The notes beneath the pieces are model-generated. The model had not been told where the DNA came from. It made no database searches and saw only the letters and a program-made list of their open reading frames with translations. Both the position numbers and the translations under genes were made by a program. From Rhodocyclaceae bacterium (GTDB lineage: Bacteria; Pseudomonadota; Gammaproteobacteria; Burkholderiales; Rhodocyclaceae), in the NCBI GenBank assembly GCA_016702335.1, contig JADJEF010000003.1:372001-436000 (forward strand): a stretch of 64,000 bases of DNA, given 5' to 3'. This document shows positions 60,197-64,000 of the stretch, piece after piece. Within the stretch, counting starts at the first letter, position 1. Every line of letters begins with the position of its first letter.

Positions 60197-61510
60197 TCAG
60201 AGGCTGGACAGCCGCTCGTTAGCGGTGTCAAGGCGGCCGGAAATGACGTGCAGAAATTCTTGATAGAAGCGCATCCGGCAGCCTTCTGAGGCATTTCTGA
60301 GGGCTTCTCCGCTAATGCTGACGATCTTCGCTGTGGTGAGGCTTGTTACGTTGGCACCACGAATGCGCTTGTCGCGGCCGCTCACGGCCATTTCGCCAAA
60401 GCAGTCGCCTGGGTGCAGCAGACCCAGAACGACGGAATGCTTGGTGGCCTCCGCCTCGCCTTCGATAATGAAAGAAAACGAGTCGCCCGGTTCTCCGTCT
60501 TTCATGATCAGGGTGTTTGGAGTAACAATTTCCCAGCGCGAGAAACGCACTGCTTCCCAGATCTCGACGTCGGAGAAGTCGATAAAGAAATCGAGTTCGC
60601 GCAGAGTTTCGAATTTCTCGCTGTCGGGAAATTCTTTATGCATGGCCGCCAATTGCTTATTGCGAAAAGCCTGGGCCAAATCGTGAGCGAACTCTTCCCA
60701 GGTTTGGTAGCGCGCATCGAGTTCGCGCTGCATGGCGCGCGCGACAATTGCGTCGAGGCTGGGTGGTACATCGGTGCGAAACGTGGACGGTGCCGGCGGG
60801 TCCACGTTACAGATTTGATAAATCACGGCGTAGTTGCTGCCCGCCTGAAACGGCAGTCGCCCGGTGAGCAATTGGTACGTCACGATACCCAGCGAGTAAA
60901 TATCGGTCTGATGGTTCAGGGACTGCTCACGTACCTGTTGGGGCGACATGTAGGCAGGCGAACCGACGCCAGCCACCTGAGTTTGCGTCTGGTCGTTACC
61001 GGTCATCAACGCGGCACCGAAGTCCGAGATCTTGATATCACCCCCTGATTTGCCGGCCAAACCGCCTTCCTGTGCGATCAGAATATTGGCTGGTTTGATG
61101 TCGCGGTGGGTAATGCCAAGACGCTGCGCGTAATCAAGCGCCCGCGTGGCCTTGAAGATAATCTCGACCACGCGATCGATGGGCAGCAGGGTGCTGGGCG
61201 TGCAATACGGCTCCAGCGTGCCCCCGGCGACGTACTCCATGACAATGTAGCTCTGTTCCTCGTCGATGATGGCATCGAAGATTTGAACGATATGTGGGTG
61301 CGACAGTTTTCCCGCGAGCGACGCTTCGGTCACCAGCAAGTGTCGGTACAGACGGCCCTTTTCCTTGTCGCGCAGGATTTCGGGAAATATCAGCTTGATT
61401 GCCACCTGGCGATTGGCAAACGAATCAAAGCCCAGATAGACCGCCGAGGTGGCACCTTCACCCAACTTGCTCAGGATTTCGTACTTGCCGATGCGCTCCG
61501 GATTGGCCAT
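60197..61510 (-). CDS. Hanks-type Ser/Thr protein kinase with C-terminal cyclic-nucleotide-binding domain
   Basis: The 437-residue soluble protein has a complete kinase domain: glycine loop LGEGATSAVYLG near residue 16, Lys in QVAIKLIF, catalytic loop THRDIKPAN near 133, DFG in KISDFGAAL near 162, and SPAYMSPQQV. From about residue 310 a cNMP-binding domain follows. Its phosphate-binding cassette reads CFGEMAVSGRDKRIRGANV, keeping the Gly-Glu pair and an Arg but with RGA instead of the usual RxA spacing. This is the reverse order of eukaryotic PKG-like fusions. With the adenylate cyclase 1.5 kb away, cAMP control of phosphorylation is a natural inference. It precedes no obvious substrate. Confidence 0.9.
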   Translation of the reverse strand: MANPERIGKYEILSKLGEGATSAVYLGFDSFANRQVAIKLIFPEILRDKEKGRLYRHLLVTEASLAGKLSHPHIVQIFDAIIDEEQSYIVMEYVAGGTLEPYCTPSTLLPIDRVVEIIFKATRALDYAQRLGITHRDIKPANILIAQEGGLAGKSGGDIKISDFGAALMTGNDQTQTQVAGVGSPAYMSPQQVREQSLNHQTDIYSLGIVTYQLLTGRLPFQAGSNYAVIYQICNVDPPAPSTFRTDVPPSLDAIVARAMQRELDARYQTWEEFAHDLAQAFRNKQLAAMHKEFPDSEKFETLRELDFFIDFSDVEIWEAVRFSRWEIVTPNTLIMKDGEPGDSFSFIIEGEAEATKHSVVLGLLHPGDCFGEMAVSGRDKRIRGANVTSLTTAKIVSISGEALRNASEGCRMRFYQEFLHVISGRLDTANERLSSL

Positions 61511-61523
61511 GAAAGAAAAGTAT

Positions 61524-62918
61524 TTATTTGTTCAGCCGCGCGCGCGCTCGCTCGATCGCGGCGCGTACTTGCGTCGGGGCGGTGCCGCCAAAATGGTTGC
61601 GTGCCGCCAGTGAGCCCTCGACGGTCAGCACGGCGAACACGTCGTCACCGACCAAGGGTGAAAACTGGCGCAGATCGTCCAGGGACAATTCGGCGATATC
61701 ACAGCCACGACGCTCGCATTCTTTCGTGGCCAGCGCCACCGCTTCGTGGGCATCCCGGAAGGGCAGTCCTTTTTTGACCAGATAATCGGCAAGGTCGGTG
61801 GCGGTGGCATAGCCCTGACGCAACGCGGCACGCATGGCTTCTGGCTTGACCTTGATGCCCGGCACCATGTCCGCAAAAATACGCAACGTGTCGCGCAAGG
61901 TGTCGGCGGTATCGAACAAGGGTTCCTTGTCTTCCTGATTGTCTTTGTTGTAGGCCAGGGGCTGGCCCTTCATCAGGGTAAGCAGACCGACGAGATGGCC
62001 ATTGACTCGCCCTGTCTTGCCGCGGGCAAGCTCGGGCACATCCGGGTTCTTCTTTTGCGGCATGATCGATGAGCCAGTGCAAAAACGGTCTGCCAGATCG
62101 ATAAAGCCCACGCGCGGGCTCATCCACAGGATCAGCTCTTCCGAGAAGCGTGAAATATGGGTCATCACCAGCGCGGCGGCGGCACAAAACTCAATGGCAA
62201 AATCACGATCAGAAACTGCATCGAGCGAGTTTTCGCATACGGCTTCGAAGCCGAGTTCTTCGGCCACGGCATGACGATCGATCGGGAAGGTCGTGCCCGC
62301 CAGTGCCGCTGCCCCGAGTGGAAGGCGATTGACACGCTTGCGGCAATCCGTTAAGCGCTCACGATCACGCTGCAGCATTTCCACGTAGGCCAGCAAATGG
62401 TGCCCAAAGGTCACGGGCTGAGCGACCTGCAAGTGGGTAAAACCTGGCAGAGGAGTTTCAGCATGGGTATGTGCAAGATCGATCAGTGCGCCTTGCAGGT
62501 CACCCAGCAGGCCATGAATTTCGTCGATCGCGTCACGCAACCAAAGACGTATGTCGGTGGCCACCTGATCATTACGTGAGCGACCGGTATGCAGTCGCTT
62601 GCCCGCATCGCCGACCAAAGCCGTCAGGCGCTTCTCGATGTTCAGGTGCACATCTTCGTCGTCGAGATTCCAATGGAAGTCGGCGGATTCAATTTCCTGG
62701 GTGATCTGGGCCATACCCCGCTCAATGGCGGACAGATCCCCGGGCGAAATGATCTTCTGCGCCGCCAACATACGCGCATGCGCCAGCGAGCCACGAATGT
62801 CCTGCTGCCACATGCGCTGATCAAAATCGACAGAAGCGGTGTAGCGTTTGACCAGTTCAGACACAGGTTCGGAGAACCGTCCGGACCAGCTTTTGGGGGA
62901 GTTAGCAGGGGTGTTCAT
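61524..62918 (-). CDS. argH: argininosuccinate lyase
   Basis: ArgH splits argininosuccinate to arginine and fumarate. The protein is about 464 residues. It has the fumarase/aspartase-superfamily signature GSSIMPQKKNPD, HTGRSRNDQVATD and HLQVAQPVTFGHHLL. ATG 62918 is chosen, with ATG 62924 two codons earlier as an alternative. It is separated by 13 bases from the kinase gene on the same strand and may be co-transcribed with it. The divergent ispB lies 143 bases upstream. Confidence 0.96.
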   Translation of the reverse strand: MNTPANSPKSWSGRFSEPVSELVKRYTASVDFDQRMWQQDIRGSLAHARMLAAQKIISPGDLSAIERGMAQITQEIESADFHWNLDDEDVHLNIEKRLTALVGDAGKRLHTGRSRNDQVATDIRLWLRDAIDEIHGLLGDLQGALIDLAHTHAETPLPGFTHLQVAQPVTFGHHLLAYVEMLQRDRERLTDCRKRVNRLPLGAAALAGTTFPIDRHAVAEELGFEAVCENSLDAVSDRDFAIEFCAAAALVMTHISRFSEELILWMSPRVGFIDLADRFCTGSSIMPQKKNPDVPELARGKTGRVNGHLVGLLTLMKGQPLAYNKDNQEDKEPLFDTADTLRDTLRIFADMVPGIKVKPEAMRAALRQGYATATDLADYLVKKGLPFRDAHEAVALATKECERRGCDIAELSLDDLRQFSPLVGDDVFAVLTVEGSLAARNHFGGTAPTQVRAAIERARARLNK

Positions 62919-63061
62919 GTGCAATATGTTCTAAATCAAAGGCTTCAGTTTTTATTCAGGCGATGAGTATAGGCGAAGCCACTGTGTATGTTCGCTGGCA
63001 AATTGACGTGGCTGCGGACGCACCCTAACATCTACGCGTTTTTGTCGCTTCTCCAATCACA

Positions 63062-64000
63062 GTGATCGCTAACCCGCTCTATGCGCTGATCGACCAGGAT
63101 ATGCTGGCCGTCGACGCGGTTATTCGTAAATCTTTGCATTCCGACGTGGTCTTGGTGCGCCAAGTGGCCGAGTACATCATCTCGGCCGGAGGCAAGCGTA
63201 TGCGGCCGGCATTGGTGCTGATGGCAGCGCGAGCTTGTGGTTATCAGGGCAATGCCCACTGCGATCTGGCAGCGGTCGTGGAATTTATTCACACGGCGAC
63301 GCTGCTGCACGATGATGTGGTTGACGAGTCCACCTTGCGCCGTGGGCGCCGGACGGCAAACGCCGAGTTTGGCAATGCCGCCAGCGTGTTGGTCGGCGAT
63401 TTCCTGTACTCGCGTGCGTTTCAGATGATGGTGGGCCTGAACAACATGCGTGTCATGCAGGTGCTCGCCGATGCCACCAACGTAATCGCCGAGGGCGAAG
63501 TGCTGCAGTTGATGAACATCCGCAACGCGGATGTTGATGTAGATGGCTATCTCACCGTCATTCGTTACAAGACCGCCAAGCTGTTTGAGGCGGCCGGGCG
63601 TCTGGGCGCAATCTTGGCGGGATCGACTCCGCAAATCGAGGCAGGGGTCGCTGCCTACGGCATGCATCTGGGCACGGCATTCCAGATCGTCGATGATGTG
63701 CTTGATTACTCGGGCGACGAAACTGAAACCGGCAAGCATCTGGGTGACGACCTGGCTGAAGGTAAACTTACGCTGCCCTTGATTCACGTCATGCAAGGTG
63801 GATCAGAGCCATGGGCGGGTCACGTGCGTGCCGCCATAGAAAATGCCGACAAAGCAAAGTTCCCAGAGGTGTTGGCGGCGGTCAAGGCCACGGGCGCGCT
63901 CGATGCCGCCATGCAGCACGGTGCGCGAGAAGCTGCGAGCGCGAAAGAGGCTCTGAGCAGTCTTCCGGATTCAAAATTCAGGCAAAGGCTGCTAGAATTC
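63062..64000 (+). CDS. ispB: octaprenyl diphosphate synthase, 5' part (runs off window)
   Basis: IspB builds the polyprenyl chain for ubiquinone. The first 313 codons are present with no stop before the window end. The aromatic start NPLYALIDQDMLAVDAVI, LHSDVVLVRQVAEYIISAGGKRMRPALVLM, the first Asp-rich motif LLHDDVVDES and the second FQIVDDVLDYSGD are intact, placing it in the long-chain all-trans prenyltransferases. No ATG fits, so the GTG at 63062 is the likely start. The product should end within a few codons beyond the window. Confidence 0.92.
   Translation, partial: MIANPLYALIDQDMLAVDAVIRKSLHSDVVLVRQVAEYIISAGGKRMRPALVLMAARACGYQGNAHCDLAAVVEFIHTATLLHDDVVDESTLRRGRRTANAEFGNAASVLVGDFLYSRAFQMMVGLNNMRVMQVLADATNVIAEGEVLQLMNIRNADVDVDGYLTVIRYKTAKLFEAAGRLGAILAGSTPQIEAGVAAYGMHLGTAFQIVDDVLDYSGDETETGKHLGDDLAEGKLTLPLIHVMQGGSEPWAGHVRAAIENADKAKFPEVLAAVKATGALDAAMQHGAREAASAKEALSSLPDSKFRQRLLEF

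Overview
This window is a GC-rich bacterial chromosome segment. Its gene content points to a betaproteobacterium close to the Rhodocyclales/Sterolibacterium group: a GTP-dependent PEP carboxykinase beside a MaeB-type malic enzyme, a phasin (PHA storage), the YhdP-nitrilase-TldD block, a kdsD-kdsC-lptC-lptA block, and a DUF1329-YCF48-RND operon typical of degraders of hydrophobic substrates. The placement is inferred from gene content and order only. Coding is dense on both strands and no tRNA, rRNA operon or CRISPR array was seen.

Layout. 0-9 kb: a broken membrane sensor gene, an acyl-CoA synthetase, an aspartic-protease-like protein, the dolP-diaA-yraN/rsmI locus, pyrC, a lipoprotein, a DUF3025 gene and RNase P RNA. 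8-16 kb: an aminotransferase, pckG, maeB, a patatin phospholipase and a penicillin-binding endopeptidase. 16-21 kb: the envelope export operon DUF1329-YCF48-RND. 21-34 kb: a small lipoprotein, a B12-type radical SAM protein, tldD, a nitrilase, the giant yhdP and glnE. 34-39 kb: an accessory patch full of debris. It holds a ParD/ParE deletion chimera, two pieces of a type I secretion ABC transporter around a nucleotidyltransferase gene pair, unknown ORFs, a REP-associated tyrosine transposase (RAYT), and a diverged second copy of the glnE 3' end. 39-44 kb: argJ, a Fic protein framed by inverted repeats, and a DUF4202-dehydrogenase-dehydrogenase-FKBP operon. 44-50 kb: a partner-switching signalling cluster (RsbW-like ATPase, FecR, OmpA, CHASE2-PP2C phosphatase, metallo-hydrolase, STAS). 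50-55 kb: an aminotransferase, a frameshifted phasin with two candidate operators, lptA-lptC-kdsC-kdsD and a prepilin. 55-64 kb: a histidine kinase, an adenylate cyclase, a DUF455 ferritin-like protein, grxD, a Ser/Thr kinase with a cyclic-nucleotide-binding domain, argH and the start of ispB.

The signal running through the whole window is a 30-bp dispersed repeat. Its consensus is CCGCAAGTCGGCGCTGG, then four variable bases, then ACGGCGATT. I found twelve copies in both orientations. Ten are intergenic, often within a few bases of a stop codon, and two lie in frame inside coding sequences (yhdP and DUF3025). The conserved ends can form an imperfect hairpin while the middle varies, and two copies bracket the accessory ORFs and RAYT gene at 36.8-38.6 kb. 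The working idea is that this is the REP family of that RAYT, and that it can be tolerated as a 10-residue in-frame insertion.
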